From a virus: a stretch of 39,303 nucleotides of DNA. Positions 20,910-27,597 of the stretch are shown in pieces. The notes below the pieces were generated by a model that had not been told where the DNA came from, made no database searches, and saw nothing but the letters and a program-made list of their open reading frames with translations. Position 1 is the stretch's first letter; the number at the start of each line of letters is the position of its first letter. The position numbers and the translations under genes were made by a program. Location: positions 1 to 39,303 of IMG/VR virus record IMGVR_UViG_3300027983_000037; one strand, given 5' to 3'.

Positions 20910-21524
20910 TCAGTTCATCGGTCGATCATCGGTCGATTCTTCTTTTGATAATTCCAATTTCCATTTTGCAACTTGATTCTCGTACTCGATTTCATTCATC
21001 AGTTTTTGTACTTCTGTTTGAGGATGTTCTGGCCGGTGATTCTTCCATGATTTCCACACGCGACATTCTGCTTCTGTTGTAGATTTCGATTCTGTTCCTA
21101 TGGCACCAAGTTTTATTCCAGAACTCATCAGGAGCACCTTATGCCCAGGAAGTATCTTTTGAAAGTCTCTTTCAATACATTCCCGAATAACTTGCAATCT
21201 CGCAGAGGGTATCTCATGTGGTAGAGTTATTACAAACACATCGCCAGGGTTCACCTGAAGTCGTTGCATATCACCAATGAATAAGATGTCCATCTGTTCT
21301 GTTGGATCGAGTGGCAAAGCCGCAATCTTCTCCTGGAATTCCCGCTCACGCTCTGCGAACGATACCGACATCAGGGGATGATCGCCAACCATTTCCTTCA
21401 GCCGCTTGATTTCGATCAGTTGATCAACGAGCCAAGATTTCTCTTTGTGTGTGCTATCTGTTGGTTTATCGTCTTGAGCACCAAATCGTTTCGTGATGTT
21501 TTTAATCCAATTTTTCATTTCCAC
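20910..21524 (-). CDS. Conserved phage hypothetical protein with PGDVFVITLP motif
   Basis: 204 residues. A helical N-terminus leads to LQVNPGDVFVITLPHEIP (about 90-110) and a helix, then ILPGHKVLLMSSGIKLGAIG (about 122-145). This pair of motifs, spaced by one helix, recurs in many short phage proteins of unknown function. The C-terminus is a charged helix. It overlaps the metallophosphoesterase gene by 10 nt. Confidence 0.5.
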   Translation of the reverse strand: MEMKNWIKNITKRFGAQDDKPTDSTHKEKSWLVDQLIEIKRLKEMVGDHPLMSVSFAEREREFQEKIAALPLDPTEQMDILFIGDMQRLQVNPGDVFVITLPHEIPSARLQVIRECIERDFQKILPGHKVLLMSSGIKLGAIGTESKSTTEAECRVWKSWKNHRPEHPQTEVQKLMNEIEYENQVAKWKLELSKEESTDDRPMN

Positions 21525-22171
21525 TCCAATCCTGTTGTAGTTTCTGACTTTTCTCTTGCAAGAATCACTCGATTTACTTCAATCGTGGTTTGCATATCTG
21601 TCCACCATTTCTGATATTGAGGGCTGGCACGAATCTCGTCGATGGTGACTGGTGTATAATTTGTGTGTTCCACACAAACTGAGTAATATTGTGGATCAGG
21701 CTCTACAGGACTGTAACGGGGCACCCTGTCCAACATCACTCTTTCGGCATGAAGATGCGCGTGGATGTTCAACCATTTTCTGCCGACCTTTGCGCTCCCC
21801 CTGCCCAAACTTTGTGGATGAACAGGAATGTGAGAAAGAACTTCGTGCGCCAGAGTGTGCGTGGCACGAATATCATAAAAATATTTAGAGTACTCGCCCA
21901 TAGTAAGTTTGTCGTGATTCCCCTTTATCAAGACTTTCTTGCCGTTGAGTTGTCCCAAGATCTTTAGGTGTTTGTTTTCAAAGCATATGTCTCCGAGCAT
22001 ATAAACCTTATCGTCTGCACGAACAACTTCATTCCATCGTTGCAACATGATTGCATCACCTTCGGCGGCATTGGCATATGGTCTAACCTTTTCGCCATTA
22101 TACCGTGTGAACTTATAGATATTGTCGTGCCCAAAATGAGGACACCCGATCAAAAATGTTGCTTTGCTCAT
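21515..22171 (-). CDS. Calcineurin-like metallophosphoesterase
   Basis: 218 residues from the ATG at 22171, which overlaps the stop of the micropeptide upstream (ATGA); a longer frame exists but its first residues are unlike the family. Motifs in order: GCPHFGHDNI (usually DxHFGH), YMLGDICF, IKGNHDKL, HIPVHP and NIHAHLH. The Asp of motif 1 is replaced by Cys, which should alter one metal site. The family hydrolyses phosphomonoesters or diesters, such as nucleotides or cyclic messengers; the substrate here is unknown. Confidence 0.8.
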   Translation of the reverse strand: MSKATFLIGCPHFGHDNIYKFTRYNGEKVRPYANAAEGDAIMLQRWNEVVRADDKVYMLGDICFENKHLKILGQLNGKKVLIKGNHDKLTMGEYSKYFYDIRATHTLAHEVLSHIPVHPQSLGRGSAKVGRKWLNIHAHLHAERVMLDRVPRYSPVEPDPQYYSVCVEHTNYTPVTIDEIRASPQYQKWWTDMQTTIEVNRVILAREKSETTTGLEWK

Positions 22172-22281
22172 TTTATAGTTACCAATGCGTATATAATTCC
22201 GAACAATGTTGTTACGATCATGAACCATGCAACACAAGTCCCTATTCTATCCCAAAGTTGTACGATTGTCAATGGTTTCAT
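22168..22281 (-). CDS. Single-pass membrane micropeptide (37 aa)
   Basis: ATG 22281, TGA overlapping the ATG of the metallophosphoesterase. Residues 1-14 are amphipathic and about 15-36 form one hydrophobic helix (GTCVAWFMIVTTLFGIIYAL). No Shine-Dalgarno; translation probably depends on coupling to the gene just upstream, whose stop is 1 nt away. Confidence 0.6.
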   Translation of the reverse strand: MKPLTIVQLWDRIGTCVAWFMIVTTLFGIIYALVTIK

Positions 22282-22282
22282 T

Positions 22283-22414
22283 TTATGATAAGTCAATATA
22301 TTTTTTCTTTTTGTAGTTCTTTTCTTCTTTGTCTAGTCTAGTTATCATTATTCCCCATATAATCATCATGGAGGACAATGTTATCACATCAATCAATAAG
22401 ATATATTCGATCAA
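22283..22414 (-). CDS. Single-pass membrane micropeptide (43 aa, TTG start)
   Basis: The frame opens at TTG 22414, which overlaps the TGA stop of the previous gene (TTGA), and ends at TAA 22285-22283. A hydrophobic helix (YILLIDVITLSSMMIIWGI) is followed by a strongly basic tail (KEEKNYKKKK), the charge pattern of an N-out, C-in membrane peptide. The TTG start is inferred from the coupling geometry. Confidence 0.5.
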   Translation of the reverse strand: MIEYILLIDVITLSSMMIIWGIMITRLDKEEKNYKKKKYIDLS

Positions 22415-22710
22415 TCCCACGGATCAAGCCCAATTGATCGTATATCATCCCAATACAGTTCTAGGTTTAATTTGTCGTGTGCCTTCTCCATGGCACTATT
22501 TGCAACACTACATTTATTCTTGGCATCATTAATTGTCATACGAGATCTGAAAGTATCAGACCCCTTTAGTTTCTTTGTTATTTTTTTCAATGTATCTGTA
22601 GCTTTATTGGCTATTGCGATGGCCTTATCTAATTTCCGTTCTGCGATTTCTACATCAGAACCCGGCTGAGGTTCATCGTAATACATATCAAAGTCATCGT
22701 ATGTTGACAT
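22411..22710 (-). CDS. Hypothetical coiled-coil protein
   Basis: 99 residues. An acidic Tyr-rich start (STYDDFDMYYDEPQ) is followed by a long Lys/Ala helix (about 22-85) that should form a coiled coil. Located between the ferredoxin gene and the membrane micropeptides. No family recognised. Confidence 0.5.
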   Translation of the reverse strand: MSTYDDFDMYYDEPQPGSDVEIAERKLDKAIAIANKATDTLKKITKKLKGSDTFRSRMTINDAKNKCSVANSAMEKAHDKLNLELYWDDIRSIGLDPWD

Positions 22711-22717
22711 TTATTTT

Positions 22718-22978
22718 TCATTTCTTGAAATGATCGGCATTGATCTGAATGTACTTGTACCATTCGAGTGGCAAGTCGTCTTTAGTATAGATGGCCTGCA
22801 CAGGACATTCATCAACACACAATCCGCAGTCGATGCATATTTCAGGATCTATATAAAGTTGAGGCACTTCAGGATGTTTCGCAGAACTCCTTACTGGATG
22901 GATGCAGTCCACAGGGCAAACTTCGATACAAGAACCGTCCTTTGTTCCAATACACGGCTCGGCAATTACATGTGTCAT
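22718..22978 (-). CDS. 7Fe ferredoxin (FdxA-like)
   Basis: 86 residues. Cysteines at 9, 17, 21, 25, 48, 51, 54 and 58 reproduce the spacing of Azotobacter FdI-type ferredoxins, which bind one [3Fe-4S] and one [4Fe-4S] cluster. EPCIGTKDGSCIEVCPVDC and CIDCGLCVDECPV are nearly canonical, and the end (EWYKYIQINADHF) is typical of bacterial FdxA proteins. It is a one-electron carrier in the cytoplasm. In a phage it is an auxiliary metabolic gene. It belongs to the operon starting at 23196, and an Fe-S carrier gene lies about 1 kb upstream. Confidence 0.9.
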   Translation of the reverse strand: MTHVIAEPCIGTKDGSCIEVCPVDCIHPVRSSAKHPEVPQLYIDPEICIDCGLCVDECPVQAIYTKDDLPLEWYKYIQINADHFKK

Positions 22979-23196
22979 TTGAATTCTTTCATTGCTTGCA
23001 GTATTTCATCTGCAATAGTTTGAGGTTCCATTTGCACTGCCGTATGTGTAGCGCAGAGCACAATAATAACTGACCCATTGTCATTTTGGTGTTTAATTAA
23101 AGTTCCAATTCGACATAACGAATCATCATGTCCATTCATCAGAGCTTTTAATTGTCTTGCACATTCTTTTTTATCAATTTTGGTTATTTGTTCCAT
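22975..23196 (-). CDS. Hypothetical protein, first gene of the ferredoxin operon
   Basis: 73 residues, alpha/beta, with SVIIVLCATHTAV (about 42-54). No family recognised. The ATG lies 6 nt after TATAAT of a strong promoter, so it should be read from a leaderless mRNA. It overlaps the ferredoxin start by ATGA and so sets the translation rate of the operon. Confidence 0.5.
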   Translation of the reverse strand: MEQITKIDKKECARQLKALMNGHDDSLCRIGTLIKHQNDNGSVIIVLCATHTAVQMEPQTIADEILQAMKEFK

Positions 23197-23202
23197 GTGT
23201 TT

Positions 23203-23231
23203 ATTATACCATAAAGCTTATGCCTTGTCAA
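23203..23231 (-). promoter_or_regulatory. Perfect sigma70 promoter fused to a start codon
   Basis: TTGACA (23231-23226), 17 bp ending in ATGG, TATAAT (23208-23203), 6 nt, ATG at 23196. The -35 box lies inside the last codons of the macrodomain gene. It probably drives the run of genes down to 17098. Confidence 0.88.
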
Positions 23232-23685
23232 GCGGTTCGTAGATAATTATTCGTGTATTGATGTCATTTATGAGTGGCTGTAATGCCGCCTCAATAAGAG
23301 GTTTCACATCGAGCCAATTTAGTCCACCAAGACCACAACCAAGTGCTGGAATGGCAATAGACCGAATGTTTTTTTCTATGATCACTTTTGCCAATGCCTC
23401 CAGTCCTGATTCAATATCTTCCATTCGACTATTGTCTCGCCAATGCCGCTTGGTAGGGAAGTTGATGATGTATCGTGGTGCTGGTACTCCAGTCTCATAG
23501 ACGAGCATTAGTCCAGGCTGTACCTTTCCCAATCTACATTCCTTAACATAAAGCATGAAGTTATTAGTAAAGGCTCTTTTGAAGTGTAATGCAATGCCTG
23601 CGCCCATTACACCAACACAGTTCACAGTATTCACCAATGCCTCTGCATCGCTCTTAAGAATATCGCCGTTTTTATATTCGATCAT
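23218..23685 (-). CDS. DarG-like macrodomain (ADP-ribosyl hydrolase)
   Basis: 155 residues from the ATG at 23685, 1 nt after the upstream stop. Motifs: NGDILKSDAEALVNTVNCVGVMGAGIALHFK, IINFPTKRHWRDNS, and AIPALGCGLGGLNWLDV. These match the macrodomain half of DarG, which removes ADP-ribose from DNA and so counters the DarT toxin. The DarG C-terminal half is absent. A free-standing phage copy could protect phage DNA from host DarTG defence; that role is inferred, while the fold is clear. Co-transcribed with the A-type Fe-S carrier from a late box. Confidence 0.85.
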   Translation of the reverse strand: MIEYKNGDILKSDAEALVNTVNCVGVMGAGIALHFKRAFTNNFMLYVKECRLGKVQPGLMLVYETGVPAPRYIINFPTKRHWRDNSRMEDIESGLEALAKVIIEKNIRSIAIPALGCGLGGLNWLDVKPLIEAALQPLINDINTRIIIYEPLDKA

Positions 23686-23686
23686 A

Positions 23687-24046
23687 TTATGCACTGAAAG
23701 ACGAACCACAGCCACATGAAGTGGAGGCATTAGGGTTATCAAAAACAAATCCTCGACCCATTATTGCATCTTTATAGTCTATTGTTAGCCCATTAAGATA
23801 AAGATATGACTTGGGGTCGCATATAATACGCACAGTAAACGGTTCATCATTGCTCCGTTTAAATGAATGTTCCCATGTCTCATCGTTTTCTTTCAGATTC
23901 TCTGTTAGATCAAGGATATAGGAAAATCCTGAGCATCCCCCGCCCTTGACGCCAACACGCAAACAAGTCTTGCTCGCATCGAGCTCTTGATATAGAATGG
24001 TGGTGTCGAGTTCGCGAGCTGCTGTTTCAGTGATAAGAATAGGCAT
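23687..24046 (-). CDS. A-type Fe-S carrier (IscA/ErpA/HesB family)
   Basis: 119 residues. The three conserved cysteines are present: C38 in KGGGCSGF and C111, C113 in SCGCGSSF near the end. The sequence between them (ICDPKSYLYLNGLTIDYKD...GFVFDNPNA) is standard for the family. These proteins bind and pass Fe-S clusters to apo-proteins. HesB-like genes are known from cyanophages. Here it lies in the same neighbourhood as a phage ferredoxin, a likely client. It is driven by a T4-type late box 12 nt before the ATG. Confidence 0.9.
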   Translation of the reverse strand: MPILITETAARELDTTILYQELDASKTCLRVGVKGGGCSGFSYILDLTENLKENDETWEHSFKRSNDEPFTVRIICDPKSYLYLNGLTIDYKDAIMGRGFVFDNPNASTSCGCGSSFSA

Positions 24047-24057
24047 GTTCTTCGTTA

Positions 24058-24065
24058 TATTTATA
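24058..24065 (-). promoter_or_regulatory. T4-type late promoter for the Fe-S carrier/macrodomain pair
   Basis: Exact TATAAATA on the minus strand, 11 nt before the ATG at 24046; predicted leader about 6 nt. Confidence 0.7.
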
Positions 24066-24086
24066 CTAATTTAGCTGAGATTTTTT

Positions 24087-24096
24087 TACTATCAAC
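24087..24096 (-). repeat. GTTGATAGTA motif, copy 1
   Basis: Ten-base motif on the minus strand overlapping the stop codon of the gene at 24092-24403, about 22 bp upstream of a late box. Four more exact copies occur at 28729, 32222, 35600 and 37653, each on the minus strand between transcription units. Confidence 0.6.
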
Positions 24097-24403
24097 TTTG
24101 CTGGCGCAAACGCTCAGCATCTTCGTCCGCATCTTTTTGCTTATATGCCTCTGTTAGCATCTCTAACATCTCATCATCAGATGCAGTTCTAACAAGAATA
24201 TCAGCTTCTGCCAATGGATTCCTGTCTATCCACGGTGTCTCTTTTAGAGCTCTGGTATTAGCTTCATATATAAGTTCTTGAACTTCTTCTAGTCTTACTG
24301 TAAGACTGCCAAGATCAATCACATCTTCTTTTGGTGTCTCAGCGATCATCTTCTGTAATGTATTGCGTTCACCAAGTAATTGCTCTAATGATGCTTCACT
24401 CAT
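24092..24403 (-). CDS. Hypothetical coiled-coil protein
   Basis: 103 residues, almost wholly helical and acidic, with heptad-like leucines (LEQLLGERNTLQKMI, VRLEEVQELIYEAN). Last gene of the 25433 operon, coupled by ATGA to the membrane micropeptide upstream. No family recognised. Confidence 0.5.
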   Translation of the reverse strand: MSEASLEQLLGERNTLQKMIAETPKEDVIDLGSLTVRLEEVQELIYEANTRALKETPWIDRNPLAEADILVRTASDDEMLEMLTEAYKQKDADEDAERLRQQS

Positions 24404-24525
24404 CTGTGTGTGTCCTCTTTTTTAATGATTGAATAAATCCAAACGCTGACTACAAGAATTGGAAACAGTAATACCACTAACATTGATCCAACAAAATCTT
24501 GAATTGATAGGATTGTATTAATCAT
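24400..24525 (-). CDS. Single-pass membrane micropeptide (41 aa)
   Basis: ATG 24525, TGA 24402-24400. An N-terminal polar segment is followed by a long hydrophobic helix (FVGSMLVVLLFPILVVSVWI) and a charged tail (KKEDTHR). Both ends overlap neighbours by ATGA. An AGGTG lies before the ATG. Confidence 0.62.
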   Translation of the reverse strand: MINTILSIQDFVGSMLVVLLFPILVVSVWIYSIIKKEDTHR

Positions 24526-24635
24526 TTGCACCTATCGTAAACATATTTCCGTACCAACCAACAAAACAGAATGATTCCTAGAACCATTCCGCCGATTAGT
24601 TTAAGATTTTCTGATACTGTCGTCATGTCATCCAT
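24522..24635 (-). CDS. Single-pass membrane micropeptide (37 aa)
   Basis: ATG 24635 overlaps the TAA of the DUF1828 gene by one base; TGA overlaps the next ATG. Residues about 14-28 (LIGGMVLGIILFCWLV) are hydrophobic and the tail is basic (RKYVYDRCK). Confidence 0.62.
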   Translation of the reverse strand: MDDMTTVSENLKLIGGMVLGIILFCWLVRKYVYDRCK

Positions 24636-25132
24636 TATAATTTTCCTTCTCTAAACTTTGCGTTGTTGATATTTGTCTCTTCTGACTCAATTGGCTCAAT
24701 GTGATACATCGAATATGCTCTACTCCCCTTTTCGGCAATTCGGATGATTCCTTGTATTAGTCGAAGCATAACTGCTGCATAGTTATCAGTAGACTTCGTT
24801 TTCACAAACAATACCCCATTCACGAACTCTAGTCCATGAGTAAGGCATACATCTTTTCTATGATTCACATTAATAGTATTTTGATACTCTGATAGATACA
24901 TTGTTGGGTGTTGATCCTTGACCCAACGAACGGTTTCTCCCAAATCAGTAATGATAAAGTGGTCAGTCTGTTCGTCGATAAAGATGTCGATTACGGTGCC
25001 ATCAGGAAGTATAAACGGGGTACGGAACCGAATATATTTGTTTACATAAGTAGGATGAAACAATCCTTCTATTGTGCCATCCATGAAGTTTTGCACGAAT
25101 GGATTATCCCACGCTGATTTATTTTCGTTCAT
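24635..25132 (-). CDS. DUF1828-like protein
   Basis: 165 residues. Residues about 33-75 (IRFRTPFILPDGTVIDIFI, HFIITDLGETVRWV) carry the TP...PDG..I..Y/F and ITDLGET signature that I associate with DUF1828. The rest has a beta core and a C-terminal helix (AVMLRLIQGIIRIAEKGS). Role of the domain is unknown. It lies between membrane micropeptides with overlapping start and stop codons on both sides. Confidence 0.6.
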   Translation of the reverse strand: MNENKSAWDNPFVQNFMDGTIEGLFHPTYVNKYIRFRTPFILPDGTVIDIFIDEQTDHFIITDLGETVRWVKDQHPTMYLSEYQNTINVNHRKDVCLTHGLEFVNGVLFVKTKSTDNYAAVMLRLIQGIIRIAEKGSRAYSMYHIEPIESEETNINNAKFREGKL

Positions 25133-25251
25133 TTTGTTTTCCTAATAATAGTAATAGTTAAAATACCTTTCTTAACCAACCAAATACAAAATACAACTCC
25201 AACAAGGAATCCAACACCACAACTTACGAAGGCAGTTAAAAATACAGTCAT
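25129..25251 (-). CDS. Single-pass membrane micropeptide (40 aa)
   Basis: ATG 25251, TGA 25131-25129, with ATGA overlaps at both ends. A hydrophobic helix starts almost at the N-terminus (VFLTAFVSCGVGFLVGVVFC) and continues to a basic C-terminal part (KKGILTITIIRKTK). Confidence 0.62.
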   Translation of the reverse strand: MTVFLTAFVSCGVGFLVGVVFCIWLVKKGILTITIIRKTK

Positions 25252-25433
25252 GTTAATTCCTCTGGCGTTCCAAGTGGATCGTATCCAACATTATCATTCT
25301 CCGCTTCTGTCCAAGTCTTATGGATAAGCAATCCGTCAAAATCAAGACTCCAATACCAGCCCTCGGTAAGTTCGGCGGGAGTTAGTGCGAGTTCGATATC
25401 CTCACTCAATTCTTCGTATCGGTCTTTTGTCAT
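25248..25433 (-). CDS. Hypothetical protein, first gene of the micropeptide operon
   Basis: 61 residues, acidic, with GWYWSLDFDGLLIHKTWTEAE (about 25-45). No family recognised. The ATG is 6 nt after a perfect TATAAT. It is translated from a probably leaderless mRNA and is coupled by ATGA to the membrane micropeptide. Confidence 0.5.
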   Translation of the reverse strand: MTKDRYEELSEDIELALTPAELTEGWYWSLDFDGLLIHKTWTEAENDNVGYDPLGTPEELT

Positions 25434-25439
25434 GTATTT

Positions 25440-25468
25440 ATTATACCTTAAAAGTGGGTGTTTGTCAA
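25440..25468 (-). promoter_or_regulatory. Perfect sigma70 promoter fused to a start codon
   Basis: TTGACA (25468-25463), 17 bp ending in AAGG, TATAAT (25445-25440), 6 nt, ATG 25433. The region just upstream also carries the divergent late box of the homing endonuclease. Confidence 0.88.
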
Positions 25469-25516
25469 GTGATTTGTGTGTTTTTTCGTTATTTTCGACA
25501 TTTTACTCATCTGTTG

Positions 25517-25524
25517 TATAAATA
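25517..25524 (+). promoter_or_regulatory. T4-type late promoter of homing endonuclease copy 2
   Basis: Exact TATAAATA, 6 nt before the ATG at 25531; predicted start site at 25530. Confidence 0.7.
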
Positions 25525-25530
25525 TAGCAG

Positions 25531-26274
25531 ATGATTACTGATGTAGCAAAGGTGGGAAGAATATATCTAGTCCGTTTAAACGGAGAGCCAAAATATGTTG
25601 GGTTTACTACACAAGGTATAGAAAAGCGATGGGAAGAGCATTGTTGGAAAGCAAAAAATAACGGTATAAATGTTATTCATGCCGGCATCCAAAAATATGG
25701 TAAGGATGCCTTTACAACCGAAGTACTTTACCAGTCGGCCGACCTCGAGCACACACTGAATATTAAAGAAAATCAATTTATTATGGAACATAAAACTCAT
25801 GTTTCTGAAGGTGGGTATAATTTAACAATGGGCGGGGAGGGAATGATTGGTGCTTCCGATGAAACCAGACGAAAAATATCAAAGGCCGGAAAAGGAAATC
25901 GAAACGCTGTTGGGTATATTCATTCTGAAGAAGCTAAACAAAAAATGTCTGATGCGAAAAGGGGAAAAAGCAGTGGTCGTGTTTGTTCTAAAGAATGTAA
26001 ACAAAAAATATCTGAAGCTAAAAAAGGCAAATACCCTTCTGAAGAAACTAAATACAAAATGTCTATTGCTAGTAAGGGAAAAGCAAAGTCGTCCGAACAT
26101 CGTAGAAACGTTTCTTTGGCAAATCTAGGGAAAGTTTTATCTGTAGAACATTGTCGAAAAATATCCGAATCACACAAAGGGAAATGGCATTCTGAAGAAG
26201 TTAAACTAAAAATATCAGAGTCTCTAAAGAAGCGAGCCGCTTTGCGACGCCTGACAATTATTCATAATCCCTGA
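25531..26274 (+). CDS. GIY-YIG homing endonuclease with NUMOD3 repeats (copy 2)
   Basis: 247 residues. The nuclease domain has GRIYLV, KYVGFTT, EKRWEEHC (Arg), IQKYGKDAFTTEVLYQS and FIMEHKT (Glu), ending GGYNLTMGGEG. About seven NUMOD3-like helices (SEEAKQKMS, SKECKQKIS and others) follow to residue 235. Strong similarity to the gene at 16396 in every block indicates duplication or independent arrival of one family. Its last 17 nt overlap the end of the convergent DNA ligase gene. Confidence 0.88.
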   Translation: MITDVAKVGRIYLVRLNGEPKYVGFTTQGIEKRWEEHCWKAKNNGINVIHAGIQKYGKDAFTTEVLYQSADLEHTLNIKENQFIMEHKTHVSEGGYNLTMGGEGMIGASDETRRKISKAGKGNRNAVGYIHSEEAKQKMSDAKRGKSSGRVCSKECKQKISEAKKGKYPSEETKYKMSIASKGKAKSSEHRRNVSLANLGKVLSVEHCRKISESHKGKWHSEEVKLKISESLKKRAALRRLTIIHNP

Positions 26275-27403
26275 TTGCAATTCCCACAGGAAATCTAGGA
26301 ACGTTATTGGCCGTAGTAAATCCTTGATGCCTAATTGTGAGTAGCTTACCAACAACAAGTGTTGGATTCTTTAAATATGGTTTTAAATTCTCCAACGCCC
26401 CCTCAAGCTTGCAGTTGAAAGTGTCACCATTCTTTGTGACACAGCAAAATACTGCACACTCCGACATTCGGCCCCGACCTGCTTCTACACCGACTATTTG
26501 AAACTCCGAATCATCAAAATCTTTTAATTTCTGAAGATTATAAGATCGCTTGCCAATTTCATACATCGAGTCAGTATTTCTACACATCGACCCCTCATAC
26601 CCCCTGAAACGATCCAATTCAAAGCACTCCATAAGCTGATCTTCAGATATTACGTTTCGTGTCTCTACTGCAATTAGGGGGGACTTCAACCCCAGCCCTT
26701 CAATAGTTTTAGAGCGATAGCTGAATGGTAAATCGTCGGCTATTAAGTCGTAAACGTGATATTCCACCACTTCATGCCCAGCCTTTGGTGTGTCTTGGCG
26801 AACAAAACTAACAATTTCTTCAAATTTATTTTTATACATATGGTTATACAATTCACCATCGAAAATTAAATTCTCTGCATTGGCTCCTAGCGTCATTTCT
26901 ACTGCACGAGCAATATGCGGCACGCCAGTAATAGGTTTACGGGTACGAGACCACAAAGTGCATTTGCCGTTTTTCACAATTGCAATACATCGAATACCGT
27001 CCAACTTTGGCTGACAATGTGCTGGAAAAACGATCTTATGAGCGTGATCCCTAAACTTCTGAGCCAGCATCGGTTCGATTCCACCTAAAATGATTTTATC
27101 GACCTTACCGCTTTTTGTTTTGGCTATGCTATCTGAATAACCCCCCTTAAGTTTCTTTTCCCATTGAGCATATGCCTCAATAAGTGCTTGTTCGCCAGGT
27201 GAAGTCTCATTGACCTTGCCGATGTTCTTTCCATCAAGAATCATCTCGCTGGTTGTCTGAAACTTTCCGCCGACCTGACCATACACTTTCGTGATGATGT
27301 TGCCGTGGACGGTAATTGTCCATTGCTGAACACTTCCATTGCTGTTCAGCGAATAGAGTGAAGGTGTCAGACCATTAGGGTACGGTACTGTTTTTGTTTT
27401 CAT
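26258..27403 (-). CDS. ATP-dependent DNA ligase with N-terminal WGR-like domain
   Basis: 381 residues from the ATG at 27403, which overlaps the upstream stop by ATGA. Residues about 15-85 (LYSLNSNGSVQQWTITVHGN, GKFQTTSEMI, ANE-like Pro-Gly turn) look like a WGR domain. K133-L-D-G-I-R is ligase motif I, LIFDGELYN motif III, YEGSMCR motif IV and LQKLKDFDDSEFQIVG motif V, followed by an OB domain. The enzyme seals nicks in duplex DNA during replication, repair and recombination. It ends the operon that begins at 28624. Confidence 0.85.
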   Translation of the reverse strand: MKTKTVPYPNGLTPSLYSLNSNGSVQQWTITVHGNIITKVYGQVGGKFQTTSEMILDGKNIGKVNETSPGEQALIEAYAQWEKKLKGGYSDSIAKTKSGKVDKIILGGIEPMLAQKFRDHAHKIVFPAHCQPKLDGIRCIAIVKNGKCTLWSRTRKPITGVPHIARAVEMTLGANAENLIFDGELYNHMYKNKFEEIVSFVRQDTPKAGHEVVEYHVYDLIADDLPFSYRSKTIEGLGLKSPLIAVETRNVISEDQLMECFELDRFRGYEGSMCRNTDSMYEIGKRSYNLQKLKDFDDSEFQIVGVEAGRGRMSECAVFCCVTKNGDTFNCKLEGALENLKPYLKNPTLVVGKLLTIRHQGFTTANNVPRFPVGIAIRDYE

Positions 27404-27597
27404 TGTGATTTTGCCTTGATTTTGAAATATGCTTCTTCTGCTTTGGCAGCTCGTCGATCCATAATTTCTGCTTTGCTCCAAATCTTTTGAGCCGTTTTCG
27501 CGAAAGCACTTGCTTCCTTGTCGAGTGCGTTGGTTCGATCCTCGAGTGTTTGCCATTTAGAATAGGCATTACTCTCTTTTGCTGATACTTCTTTCAT
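27400..27597 (-). CDS. Coiled-coil repeat protein, tandem copy 3
   Basis: 65 residues, helical, with the shared pattern AYSKWQTLE...A...AEEAYFKIKAKS. It is the third of three adjacent paralogues (27794, 27594, 27400) joined by 4-nt ATGA overlaps, directly before the DNA ligase. Function unknown; a coiled-coil bundle is likely. Confidence 0.5.
   Translation of the reverse strand: MKEVSAKESNAYSKWQTLEDRTNALDKEASAFAKTAQKIWSKAEIMDRRAAKAEEAYFKIKAKSQ

Noticed and set aside
22210-22270. TTGACA-17-TAGAAT within the 37-residue micropeptide gene
   Set aside because: It could be an internal promoter for the metallophosphoesterase, but lies in a coupled coding chain and its start codon is about 50 nt away, unlike the other promoters; not annotated.
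21652-22341. Several plus-strand frames opposite the metallophosphoesterase
   Set aside because: No family features; the minus strand carries all phosphoesterase motifs.
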